A stretch of DNA of 64,000 nucleotides from Margaritispora aquatica. Taxonomy: Eukaryota; Ascomycota; Leotiomycetes; Helotiales; Discinellaceae. Under the pieces are notes generated by a model. The model was not told the origin of the DNA and made no database searches. It worked only from the letters and a program-made list of their open reading frames with translations. Where the stretch lies: positions 1,490,411 through 1,554,410 of the forward strand of contig VJWN01000008.1 of NCBI GenBank assembly GCA_007644065.1, read 5' to 3'. Shown piece by piece: positions 43,951-53,961 of the stretch; within the stretch, counting starts at the first letter, position 1, and each line of letters begins with the position of its first letter. Position numbers and translations under genes: made by a program.

Positions 43951-45110
43951 CAACCTTGAGTTCGGTGTTCATGTGAGCCAAGGCTCTTGTACTAGCAGAG
44001 GTTTCTGAAAGAACTCATCTCATTTTGGTTTACTTATTGATACATGGGGAATTTCTCGTGTGAAAAGATACTATAGTTTTAGTGTGCTACGCTTAAGAAC
44101 TGTATTCACTTAATTCACAGACAGAAGTATCTTTCACTGTTTCCTATGACTCTATTTCAATGTGATCTCGCATTTTCTGTGCTCTTCAAATCTACGCCAT
44201 GTACCTCTCCTGTTAATTTACTTCAGTTCTCATCATAAGGTATCGCTTCTGGGTTTGCTATGTACCAACGACAGACTTAAAACTCAATTCAGTTTCCTAT
44301 TTAGGAAGTTCGAGAAAATAAGCGAGCCCCTTTCGCTGTTCACGAAAAGCAGCAAAGATCAACAAGCGTTTCTGTTCACTACACTGATTGATTCAACAAT
44401 CGTATGCAGATGTGTAAATACTTATGCTGGTAATTTAGCTGAGTGAGAAGCAAATCACTGACACTACATTGCTGCGACCCTCAAATAGTATCAGCAGTAC
44501 ACAAAAGGTGAAAAAGATGATAGAACCGCCACTTGTGCATGCTAGGTCCAGGTACGCGTCCCATTATGCCGAACAAGCAAGGCTAAAGCTGCTATAAATG
44601 AATGGCATTCAAGAACATCCAATTCCAAATGATCCGCCGTTGTATTCTTGCCAGTCGCGTCCTGAGATAGAAAGCTAAAGCGCTCCACTCCATCATTGTC
44701 ATAAAACCAAACAAGCAAAAATACTTCCAAACGTTACGCTAATTCCCAGATATGACGATGAGATCCACCTAGCTACTGGAAACTAAAGCCCCTTTTAGCA
44801 ACAAGCGAGGACCGGCAGTGATCGTGTCCTGGACTAACATAACTAGCTCTTCGGGTGGCGCCTATGGGATCTGCGGGATCCTTGAGTTGGGAGATCGACT
44901 CAAAATGATACCTGCTTAGAGATTGCCGAAGGGTTGAAGGATTTATGTTCTAGAACGAGGCAATAATAGAGATGTCGGGGGTTGAAGGGGCTTTATTAAT
45001 CAACTGCCCTGACGTGGGGGAGGGAGGATATATATATTTAAGTGCTGTGCTCACATCTTCAACGCCAACCCGTCCTATTGTCTAATTATTGGAAATTCTG
45101 AGCTCTCAAT
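43951..45110. other. Intergenic upstream of the GMC gene
   Basis: About 1.16 kb without a supportable gene. The last 85 bp contain a TATA box. Confidence 0.5.
45029..45040 (+). promoter_or_regulatory. TATA box of the GMC oxidoreductase gene
   Basis: TATATATATTTA lies about 80 bp before the ATG at 45111. It is a strong match in a suitable place and suggests a regulated, inducible gene. Confidence 0.6.
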
Positions 45111-46991
45111 ATGCGCCCTTCTTCTATAACCAGTGTCATCACGGCATCAGTCACCCTTCTTTCAACGCCCATAGCCGCACAATCCCGCCCCAACCAGAAC
45201 GCAAATTTCTATGTCGGCGACGGCTCCAACTTCGGCATCCCAGGAAACGCAACTTACGACTACGTCGTGGTGGGTGGCGGCGTTGGAGGTCTAGCCACAG
45301 CGATGCGTCTCGCCGAGTCAGGAACATACACCGTAGCGATTATCGAAGCAGGAGGTTTTTACCAGCTCGAATCTGGCAACAAGAGTGTCGTGCCATTCTA
45401 CAATGCCGAGTTTGCGGCACTACAAGATCCCCTCCACGATCCGCTAATCGACTGGGGGTTCGTGACGACGCCGCAGGCGGGCGCCAATAATAGGACACTG
45501 CATTATGCGCGAGGGAAAACGCTGGGTGGCTGTTCCGCGCTGAATGCGAATATCTATAATCGTGGTACGAGAGGGACTTATCAGCGGTGGGCTGAGCTGG
45601 TTGGTGATGATTCCTATACTTTCGATAGTTGGGTTCCGTATTTCGCGCGAGGGTTGAATTACACGGAGCCGAATGCTGCGTTGAGAGCACCGAATGCCTC
45701 AGTTCCGGCTCTGCCAGCTAATTCGTCAATTGTCGATCCAAATGGTGGACCTGCCCATTTAACACTGAGCAACTATGCTCTGGCGTGGTCGAGTTGGGCA
45801 CAGCTTGCTTTTCAATCCTTTGGATTCCGAAACGTCTCCAGCTTCTTTGGAGGAGAGCTGATCGGATCGCAACATGCTGCATCGTTCCTCAATCCCGAGA
45901 CCAATGAGCGTGAATCCTCCCAGACATCGTACTTGCAAGCTGCACTAACAAGTAATCGAACGAACCTGATCATCTATACGCATTCGCTTGCCACCAAAAT
46001 TAACTTCTCGCAAAATAAGACAGCCACAGGTGTGCAAGTTCGATCTGGTAGATTGGACTATACTTTGAGCGCTCGCAAGGAAGTCATCGTCTCAGCTGGG
46101 GCTTTCCAGTCACCGCAACTTCTTATGGTATCAGGTGTCGGACCAGCTGCGACTTTGGCGAATTACAACATCAGCCTAGTTGCTGATCGTCCGGGTGTTG
46201 GCCAGAATATGTGGGACCATATCGACGTTTCGGTGACGTGGAAAGTTGATCTCATCACTGGCAACTCTGTGATTAATCCTATTCTCGCACAACAGCAGAA
46301 AGATGCCTTCCATACACGACCACCAGTGTCCATATATGGCACGTACACAGTCGATTACATCGGCTGGGAAAAACTCCCCAATGCCACTCGTCAAAACCTT
46401 TCTTCGAGTACTCGGGCTGATCTGGCAGCTTTCCCTGCGGATTGGCCTGAAGTTGAATATGAGATTGCAAGCCAGGTCATGTCTGGTATCCCTGGTGACT
46501 CTGGTGGTTATGGAACATTTGTCGTGGTGCCTGTTGCTCCAACATCTAGAGGTGTTGTGAGTTTGATATCAAACTCGATGCTTGATCCACCGTCCATTGA
46601 TCCAAGATGGTTGACGACGGAAACAGATATGGAAGTCGTCTTGCAAGCTGTCAAACGAGGTAGAGATTTGGTCTCATCTGCTGCTACTGCTCCGGTTCGG
46701 CTGGGTGATGACTTCTTCCAAGGTGGCTCAATGAACATCACAGATGCGAACTTGAAAGAATACATCAAGAATAACTTCTTTATGAATTGGCACGCGGCTT
46801 GCACGTGCAAGATGGGAAGGACGAATGACACTATGGCAGTTGTTGACTCGAGAGCGAGAGTCATTGGAGTGCAGAACCTTAGAGTTGTTGATGCTTCAGC
46901 TTTTGCCTTGTTGCCTCCTGGACATCCCATGTCCACCGTCTTAGGATTAGCTGAAAAGATTAGTGCAGACATTGTTGCAACTCGAGGATAG
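45111..46991 (+). CDS. Secreted FAD-dependent GMC oxidoreductase, 626 aa
   Basis: Single exon. A signal peptide is likely at residues 1-23 (ITSVITASVTLLSTPIAAQS is the hydrophobic part and cleavage area). The FAD Rossmann motif is YDYVVVGGGVGGLATAMRLA near residue 49. The two GMC signatures can be seen: GKTLGGCSALNANIYNRG and SAGAFQSPQLLMVSGVG. The C-terminal catalytic region has NWHAACTCKMG and GHPMSTVLGLAE, giving two candidate active-site histidines. Many NxS/T sites fit an extracellular glycoprotein. The family oxidises alcohols, sugars or choline-like substrates and passes electrons to O2 or other acceptors; the substrate here cannot be read from sequence. The length is normal for the family. 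It converges on the 2EXR gene at 47162, 170 bp away. Confidence 0.92.
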   Translation: MRPSSITSVITASVTLLSTPIAAQSRPNQNANFYVGDGSNFGIPGNATYDYVVVGGGVGGLATAMRLAESGTYTVAIIEAGGFYQLESGNKSVVPFYNAEFAALQDPLHDPLIDWGFVTTPQAGANNRTLHYARGKTLGGCSALNANIYNRGTRGTYQRWAELVGDDSYTFDSWVPYFARGLNYTEPNAALRAPNASVPALPANSSIVDPNGGPAHLTLSNYALAWSSWAQLAFQSFGFRNVSSFFGGELIGSQHAASFLNPETNERESSQTSYLQAALTSNRTNLIIYTHSLATKINFSQNKTATGVQVRSGRLDYTLSARKEVIVSAGAFQSPQLLMVSGVGPAATLANYNISLVADRPGVGQNMWDHIDVSVTWKVDLITGNSVINPILAQQQKDAFHTRPPVSIYGTYTVDYIGWEKLPNATRQNLSSSTRADLAAFPADWPEVEYEIASQVMSGIPGDSGGYGTFVVVPVAPTSRGVVSLISNSMLDPPSIDPRWLTTETDMEVVLQAVKRGRDLVSSAATAPVRLGDDFFQGGSMNITDANLKEYIKNNFFMNWHAACTCKMGRTNDTMAVVDSRARVIGVQNLRVVDASAFALLPPGHPMSTVLGLAEKISADIVATRG

Positions 46992-47161
46992 ACCTGCTGA
47001 AGTTTATTGAAGGAATGGTTGTCGTGCAATGATGATAATAGTGATGAGCTATAATGATGAGATCCTGAGAAGAAACAATAGATCTTGCCGTATACTAGCA
47101 TTTGCATATTGACAGGTAGCTCATATCTCGTAATGCTCTCTAGAGACGCCAATAGCATCCA

Positions 47162-47929
47162 CTAAGCCTCCTTTCCATCTCTCAATAGTGTCGCAAAGCT
47201 CAACTTTGGAAACGCCCAAGGCTCCCCTTTCTCTTTTCTCATAACTCCGACTTCAGCAATCACTACCTCAGACTGCTCTCTACACCTCGTGAGCCATTTC
47301 TTTTCCTCGATGCCTCCAAATCTCAGATCCACAACCCCCTTCTCCGGTCCCTCATACTCCATACAGCACGCACAACCCATGTGCTCCGTGTTCCGCTGCA
47401 CATAAACGAACTCCTCCAGTCCAGGGAATTGATCGAGCGTGATCTCATTGTTGATTGTGTTAGGAGTCCAAGGACCCGAGTACCAGACCAAGTTGTCCCT
47501 CGCCAGGCGTTTGATGCTTGCTTTTGTCTCGGGTGGCGAACCGAGCTCGAAGTGATCAATGGAGTCTTTGAAGCACCATGTGGGGAAGTAGACGAGATCG
47601 AGATCAGGGCAGAACCATGTGCGTGCTGGATGAGGAGGCGTGTTTCGGATGTTAGGAAATGAGAGAGTGTAGTGCTCCAATGCCACTGCTCGTGATTCCC
47701 TATTCACTCCTTGCAAAAGCACGGGGACAGCAGTAGGCGAGTAGAATCTTGCACTGTTGATTGTGCTGTATGGAGAGGTCTCGTCAGGATCAGGGTATTC
47801 GGTAATATATTTGGCATCCTGAAGTTGGCAGAGCTCGATGACACGAGGTGAGAGATATAGAACATGTGCCCATATTTTGAGACGTAGTTCTGTCGCTAGG
47901 CGGGGGAAAAGAGAGAATTCAGCTGCCAT
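47162..47929 (-). CDS. 2EXR-domain protein, copy A, 255 aa
   Basis: Single exon from the ATG at 47929. The N-terminus carries the 2EXR/F-box-like signature FSLFPRLATELRLKIWAH followed by PRVIELCQ. A middle part reads VLLQGVNRESRAVALEHY, then DLDLVYFPTWCFKDSIDHFE and DQFPGLEEFVYVQR. This plan is typical of a family that is expanded in Helotiales and related fungi and whose function is unknown. It has a clear paralog (copy B) at 52633-51824 on the same strand. The transposon lies upstream of its start. Confidence 0.88.
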   Translation of the reverse strand: MAAEFSLFPRLATELRLKIWAHVLYLSPRVIELCQLQDAKYITEYPDPDETSPYSTINSARFYSPTAVPVLLQGVNRESRAVALEHYTLSFPNIRNTPPHPARTWFCPDLDLVYFPTWCFKDSIDHFELGSPPETKASIKRLARDNLVWYSGPWTPNTINNEITLDQFPGLEEFVYVQRNTEHMGCACCMEYEGPEKGVVDLRFGGIEEKKWLTRCREQSEVVIAEVGVMRKEKGEPWAFPKLSFATLLRDGKEA

Positions 47930-48593
47930 GACTTTTGCGCTATGATGAGTAACGAAAATACAGCTTTAGTACTGGTGATATAAATATGTTAAAGATATGG
48001 AGGAAATGGAGGGATGGCGGGGTCCTTTATACTGACAGTGGAGCATCTGTTGCGGTTACGGTAACGGATTTTTGATTGGTTGAGCTTAATACCTTTTGTC
48101 GGCCCCCAATATCAAAATCAGCCGAAACTGGAAACATCTTAGCTTACAGCTGAGAAGAACTAACAGATTAAATGGTATTTCGTGGTAGATCAACTAAGAC
48201 TAGTTTTGTCTCAGGGAGAAGAAATAATTGGTGGTCATAGGTATCCTGAACTAAAGCTGAGCAATAAAGCACACCAGAAAAGCATACTTTACATTTGGCA
48301 GACTTCGCCTCTCTATAACACGAACTTCTCGTAAATTTAAGCTCTACTCTGAATATGTTGAATACAGTGGGAGAATCAGATTTCAATCTCGTCCACAAGC
48401 ATTACTCTGTATATGACTAATAGATCGTTCCTCTGCTGCTCACTTTCATCCTTCGGCCCTTATGTCAGTACAAAGACTAGCAATGAGATTGGCGGATCAC
48501 TTAAGAACATGATCTCAGCACACCTAACTTCGGAATATTTGTTGTTATCATCTCGTCTCTAACCTTCTGCGATAATACAGACACTACTCTGAC
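47930..48593. other. Intergenic between 2EXR copy A and the transposon
   Basis: No gene seen; the promoter of copy A is expected here. Base composition is normal up to the transposon edge. Confidence 0.5.
48586..48593. repeat. 8-bp target-site duplication, left copy (ACTCTGAC)
   Basis: Directly abuts the left inverted repeat; the same eight bases follow the right end at 51468. Confidence 0.92.
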
Positions 48594-51467
48594 CAGTGTT
48601 CGAAATTCGCCCGGGTTAACCTACTCAACCCGTTAGTTTTTGAGCTAGATATCTATCCGGCGATTTTTTTATAGGTTAGATATTACTAGTTTAAAAATTC
48701 CGAAATCCAGGTAAATCTAGCTTTTTGATATATATATCATTAGTAGGGAAACGAGGAAAATACTAAATTCTAATTAGCTAAAACGAGAAAAACACTAAAT
48801 AATACAAAGCCCGGATATAAAAATCTACTATTAATCCCGATTCTTAAGAATCTAAACGTTATTTTTATTAAGCTTATACTAATCCTCTTCTCTTTTTTTA
48901 GTAATATAAACTCCCTAACTTCTTAAGTATAAAATATAACGAATTATCTTATTTAAGATACGATTTTATTTCGTAAAGATTAGATTACTAGCTTAACTAA
49001 ATACTCTCTCTAAAGGTATAGATATAGTAGGAATAGTAAGGTAGTTATACGTTATTTTATATATCGTAGAAAACTCGTATTACTAACTCGTTATAAAAGC
49101 TCGTTATTCCTTAATAGTTATATTTATATAAAGTATAGCTATAGAAAGCTACTAATTAAGCTTTATTATACTTATAGTTAGAATAACGCTAGCTTAACGA
49201 TTAGTTATAAAGTTAGTAAAACTATACTAAGGGTTAATTCTCTACTCTTCTCTATCTCGTAGTTAGTTAATTATAGCTTCTTCGTCTACTAATTCGTCGG
49301 TATTAATAGTAGTATTCTTAGCTTCTTAATAGTAAAATTCGCGAATAGCTATTTCTCGTTATATATAATTACTAAAAACGCGTTGTATATACGCTTTAGC
49401 TAACTTAAAGTTAGGCGCTTAAGTACTTTCTTTAATATCGTAAAGATACTTAAAAAGAGCTAGCTTATAGCGAGGATCGTATATTGTTATAATAAAGGAA
49501 TACCGTATACGTATCGACTTCTAGTAGTACTCTTGTATTATACTTTTAGCGGCCTAGGTAGTTATTTTAAATATAGCTTACTTATTCTAGATAATCTAAA
49601 TATCGAGTTATTAAATAATATATAAGTAGTCTAGGACCGTATTATAAAGTATAGGGTAGTAATTAGCTTACGAAGTAGTTATAAACCTACGAAATATATC
49701 GAAAAACACTACTATCTTTTATAGAGTATTCTAATCTTTATTAATAAGCGTTAGATTCTAACGTACTAATATATTCTAATTTTACGTAATAAGAATAACC
49801 TTAATTACTAGTATTATTAAAAGGAATACCGTTAATATAGTATCTATAAAGTTCTAACGTATAAATATATCGTATTATAGCTCTCGAAACTTAATTCCTA
49901 GGAGCTTATACTATACCTTTAGATTTACTCTCGGCGTTTTACGTATACGAAATAGTATATTTAAAGAACGGTACTTAAAAAACGAAGATCTTTTTTTATT
50001 ACTTATAGTAACTACGTAGTTTACTTAATAGAGATAATAATAACGATACTTGTTAAGGTTTAATTTAATCGCTTTAAAAGCTAATTATACCGTAATATTA
50101 TAAATATACGTTATATAACGGACGTCTTCTTCTAGTCTATTAAATCTAAGGAACTAGTATACTTAATTATAAGTCTCGAGATCTACGTATCTATATATAA
50201 TCTTATCTTTAAACTCCTTTAGTATAGTATTATTCGGACTAGCGTTATTACGTATAACGGAGATAATCAAGTATATAATTTTAAACCGGTCTATAACCTT
50301 AATAAGCTCTTTATAAAGATATACACTAGTATATAAGGATTTGACTAGTTTAATAATATCGAGTATTAAAGATTTAGAGATTCTATCTATCGTTCTATAA
50401 TACGTTATAACTACGATATAATTAAGCTTATTATTCTTTACTTACGTATTTATTATTAGTATAATTCTTTTTCTTATATTAACGTATTATTAAAGAGTTA
50501 AGAAGATTAAATTAAAGCTAACTTCGAAACGAATAGTAAGATCCTTCTTAAGTAGATAACTTGAAATCCTAGGGTATACTAGCTATAGGAAGCTAAATAG
50601 AGCTTTAGTCTCTAGTTATTCTATAAGTAAGAAAGAGAGGTTATTCTTAATAATAAACTTAAGTAGAATACGTCTAAACGTTTTCTCTTTCGTCTATTCC
50701 GATAGAGGCTTTTTAAAGAACGGTATCTTTACTATAGTATTAGCTATTACTAGAGTAGTAGCTTATACTAATATAATAGGTATTCTAAGGTATTTTTTAT
50801 TATAGTACCTTTTATAGTTATTCGTTCTTAATAGTTATCTTTTAATCTATTTTAGCTATATTCTATAATCTAGCTAAGTATAGTATATTATTATTTAGTC
50901 GTCTTTTCTAGGCTCGTTGATTACTTCCTATTAATATAAAGAAGATATATCTATAAATATATATAACGTTATTTCTTTTAATAAAGAAGCTTTATATCGA
51001 TATAGAAAAGGAAGCTAATAATCGTTATTAAAAGTACTAAAGCGATTCCGTTTTAAAGGCGATACTAATCTTAAAACTAATAAAGATAATAAGATAATAA
51101 TTATAAGTATTTATATAAAAGCTTAGAAAGGTAAAGAAGTTTATTAAGGTAATATAATAACGGATAAAACTAGCTTAGTTCGTAATACTAGTAAGGGTAT
51201 TTATAGATAGTAAAAATTTAAATAATAGTATATCTTTATAGATTCTAGATAGATCTAAGTTCGAAAAGTAGGGTAGATCACGTTTATTTATAGCTTTTTA
51301 TTAGCTAGCGGAGCGTATTTATATTATTCTATAAATACCCGGGTCGACCCGAATAAATCCAGATACCCTTCGAAATCTTGGGTATCTATCCTATAAACAT
51401 TACCTAGGTCGGGTACCTACCCGACTACCCCTCTAGGTCGACCCGGGTCGACCTATTTCGAACACTG
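48594..51467. mobile_element. hAT-superfamily DNA transposon, 2,874 bp, heavily RIP-mutated
   Basis: Both ends carry the inverted repeat CAGTGTTCGAAAT (48594-48606 and the complement at 51455-51467). Similarity continues inwards less perfectly, around CCCGGGT. A perfect 8-bp duplication, ACTCTGAC, flanks it. The CAGTG start and 8-bp duplication are hallmarks of hAT elements. The interior is very AT-rich with almost no CpA or TpG while CpG persists, the footprint of RIP (C-to-T at CpA on both strands). No open frame of any length survives, so the transposase, if it was present, cannot be read. Copy number and autonomy cannot be told from this window. Flanks keep normal composition right up to the ends. 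Confidence 0.9.
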
Positions 51468-51475
51468 ACTCTGAC
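51468..51475. repeat. 8-bp target-site duplication, right copy (ACTCTGAC)
   Basis: Identical to 48586-48593; marks the right edge of the hAT insertion. Confidence 0.92.
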
Positions 51476-51823
51476 AATACAAGCACATACAGTACAAGGA
51501 CGCAGCTCTTTATCCTTGCTCGAAAGCAAAATCAGTCTATGCAGAATCTCGAATAGTGCAATGTAAACTACGTTATTTATCAGTCCCTCTATCCAACCCA
51601 CTCCTAGTCCAAAATTAGAATAACTATCTTGTGTATGTTATTCCTTGACTCCTGCGGACTAGGAGCCAGTTCAAACAATCTGATGTAGCTTGATCAGTCA
51701 AACTAGATCACACATTCAACGCCCTGCTCTGATCTGCCCCAATACCAAAGTGAGGGATATCTGGAACTCCCCAACCTTCCCAAGAAACGTAGCCAACAGG
51801 CTCCCCCAGGGTAAGCTTTCAAA
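51476..51823. other. Intergenic, no feature seen
   Basis: About 350 bp between the transposon and the stop of 2EXR copy B. Confidence 0.5.
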
Positions 51824-52633
51824 TCAAAACTCAACTCCATCCCTGAAAAGCGCCACAAATGTGAAAGTCAGCAATTCCCACGCCTCTCCAGCTCCATCCT
51901 TCGCCGCCCTAATACTCGCTAAATCCCCCTCAACCTCCGCCCTCCAATCTTGCATATCCAACAGTTGCTGAGTATGAACAGTCCCTGCATCTGCCGTTTC
52001 ATCCTCATCTTCTACTACCCTTAGCTCCACAATCCCTTCCTCTGGCACCCCGTACATATCCTGAGTAAGGCTTAATCGTTTAACCAATATGAGTTCCTCC
52101 AAGCACCCAAATTGATCGATGTGAATCTGCTCGTTGATACTTTGCTCCCAACAACCAACCCACCAATAAGGTCGGTCTATCGCCAACTTCCTGATACCAT
52201 CCTTTGTAGCCTGACTGGAAGCCACCTCAAAATCGTCAAGGTTTCTCGAGAAGCACCATGTGGGAAAATAGAGCGTGTCGATCTCAGCATTGAACCAGAT
52301 CATTGCAGGGCAATTTCCTAGCAGGTTAGGGAATTCAACCTTGTACTTCTTTAGCACAACCTCGAAGTAGGATTCCTTGTTGACGAGCTTGACGATACCA
52401 GGAACGGGAGTCAGGGTGTAGAATGGTGTCATGTTGACCATCGTACCGATTGACTCGATGTAAGCAAATCCCCCACCATACTGTGACTGGCATAGCTCGA
52501 TAACTCGAGGGTGAAGGTCTATTGCAAGCTGCCAGATCTTGAGCCGTAGCTCGGTTGGTAGCCTCGGAAAAATTGTAAACGTATCGAGAGACTTTTGGGG
52601 GTTGGCCATTTCCGAGTTATTGGGACATATCAT
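51824..52633 (-). CDS. 2EXR-domain protein, copy B, 269 aa
   Basis: Single exon. The first ATG is at 52633 (MICPNNSEMANPQ); a second in-frame ATG at 52609 is a possible alternative start. The signature FTIFPRLPTELRLKIWQL and PRVIELCQ, then DTLYFPTWCFSRNLDDFEVA and DQFGCLEELILVKR, align throughout with copy A. The two are therefore tandem paralogs now separated by the hAT insertion. The C-terminus differs and has an acidic patch (EDEDETADAG). The function of the family is unknown. Confidence 0.88.
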   Translation of the reverse strand: MICPNNSEMANPQKSLDTFTIFPRLPTELRLKIWQLAIDLHPRVIELCQSQYGGGFAYIESIGTMVNMTPFYTLTPVPGIVKLVNKESYFEVVLKKYKVEFPNLLGNCPAMIWFNAEIDTLYFPTWCFSRNLDDFEVASSQATKDGIRKLAIDRPYWWVGCWEQSINEQIHIDQFGCLEELILVKRLSLTQDMYGVPEEGIVELRVVEDEDETADAGTVHTQQLLDMQDWRAEVEGDLASIRAAKDGAGEAWELLTFTFVALFRDGVEF

Positions 52634-53044
52634 CCTGAGAGATGAGAAAGGGTCAGTAGGGGGGGGACATTGTGAGCTTCATATAAACCTTGAGACAAAG
52701 CCTTTGCCTTTTGCAAGAGTTTGCGAAAGAATCCTACCTGCTTCCTGCTAGTTCTGACCTACATAGGCGAAAACGGAGTAGAATCCCAAGGATTTGAATG
52801 TTTAGCATCATTGCAAAGATCCTAAGACATGGTATGTTTCTTTGCATCTAGTCTGTGTAGAAGATAGATGTGGTTCAAAGGATGATAAAACAAAACAGAT
52901 ATGTGTGGAAAGAGGCAACTATGCATCAGTCTTCCAACATTACTAAACCACTCAACTACAAGTTCACAGCAGCAAAGATTGTCAGTCAAAGGAAGGCTGA
53001 AGTGCATTTGTGAACGACTATGTACATGACTCAAAAACAGCTGC
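52634..53044. other. Intergenic, no feature seen
   Basis: About 410 bp holding the promoter of 2EXR copy B and the 3' end of NDUFA12. A 9-base run of G lies near 52660. Confidence 0.5.
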
Positions 53045-53785
53045 CTACTGCCTTGGGGCAGTCTGAGGAGTCCAGGCAGTAAGCTTGGGCTTGACACTGC
53101 ACACTGCTATCAGCTATATTCATGGTACTTCACTGGGAAACCTACGTCGAATATGTCTTGAATGCTCCACGGGTTGCTGTCATGTTTGGCCTGTGGTCTG
53201 GCAGCTCCCAAGACCTCACCTTCGTTTGGAGGACTGCATCTTGAGTCGGTGGCTTGTCGACCATGTATGAAATCCAGGCGTGCCATCCAGGTTCGATGTG
53301 CGACCTATTTATCCACTATCAGTTCCTCATCTTCGTTCCCCGTTCGAATGAGATCTTACGGATCAAACTCGTCGTCCTTGTAGTCCACCCATCTTGTGCG
53401 CACTGCAATTCATGAGCAAAACATTCCAGAACTTCAAATTATATTGCTCTTACATGGCAACTCGTCCTCCATGTTCTCAAAGTACTTATTTCCGTACCTA
53501 TCCTTCGCGATCAAGGTTCCAGCTTTGGTATCACCTACACCCAACAATCAGCATTCGCAGTCTGCCACAAGACCGTGAGCCTCCATACCTTGGTACTAGA
53601 TTCAAAATCTCATGATAAGAAGCTGTTCTCAGTGCTCAATTGCTGGGGGCGTGGTACATACATGCATTTGATGCGCGGCATCCTAAATCAAAGTGTCAGC
53701 AGAAGCTTCCCAGTATATCTAAAAGAATGCCTACCCTCAGTCCGACTTTGCGCAGATTGCGCAGTGTTCTCAGAATAGTCGACAT
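53045..53785 (-). CDS. Mitochondrial complex I subunit NDUFA12 (B17.2 / 13.4 kDa), 137 aa, seven exons with a 7-nt microexon
   Basis: No exon is long, so the gene is visible only when spliced: 53785-53735, 53682-53662, 53595-53589, 53534-53454, 53402-53360, 53304-53146 and 53096-53045. The six introns are 49-66 nt. The protein starts MSTILRTLRNLRKVGLR, then DAAHQMHYQGDTKAGTLIA, KYFENMEDELPLRTRWVDYK, PSHIEPGWHAWISYMVDKPP, NMTATRGAFKTYSTVKPK and ends WTPQTAPRQ. This is the NDUFA12 family from end to end at normal length. NDUFA12 is an accessory subunit near the junction of the complex I arms, on the matrix side. The microexon TACCAAG supplies Tyr-Gln and the first base of the Gly in YQGDTK. The gene is divergent from PGS1 across 176 bp. 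Confidence 0.92.
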
Positions 53786-53961
53786 GGTGGCTGGTGATCA
53801 ATTGCTTTCGGGCTTCAATTGAGGTTGTCGTCGAATGCCACTCCAAGACATGAAATGCGGCCTCGGCTCCGCTAGCTTGGTTGAACCTCGAAATACCTCC
53901 CAGACCAACTCAGCCTTGCATTATGTAGAGCTTCACATCACCTTCCCTTTGACAATCCACG
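53786..53961. promoter_or_regulatory. 176-bp bidirectional promoter, NDUFA12 / PGS1
   Basis: The two start codons are 176 bp apart on opposite strands. Both products work at the inner mitochondrial membrane. No specific factor site recognised. Confidence 0.55.
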
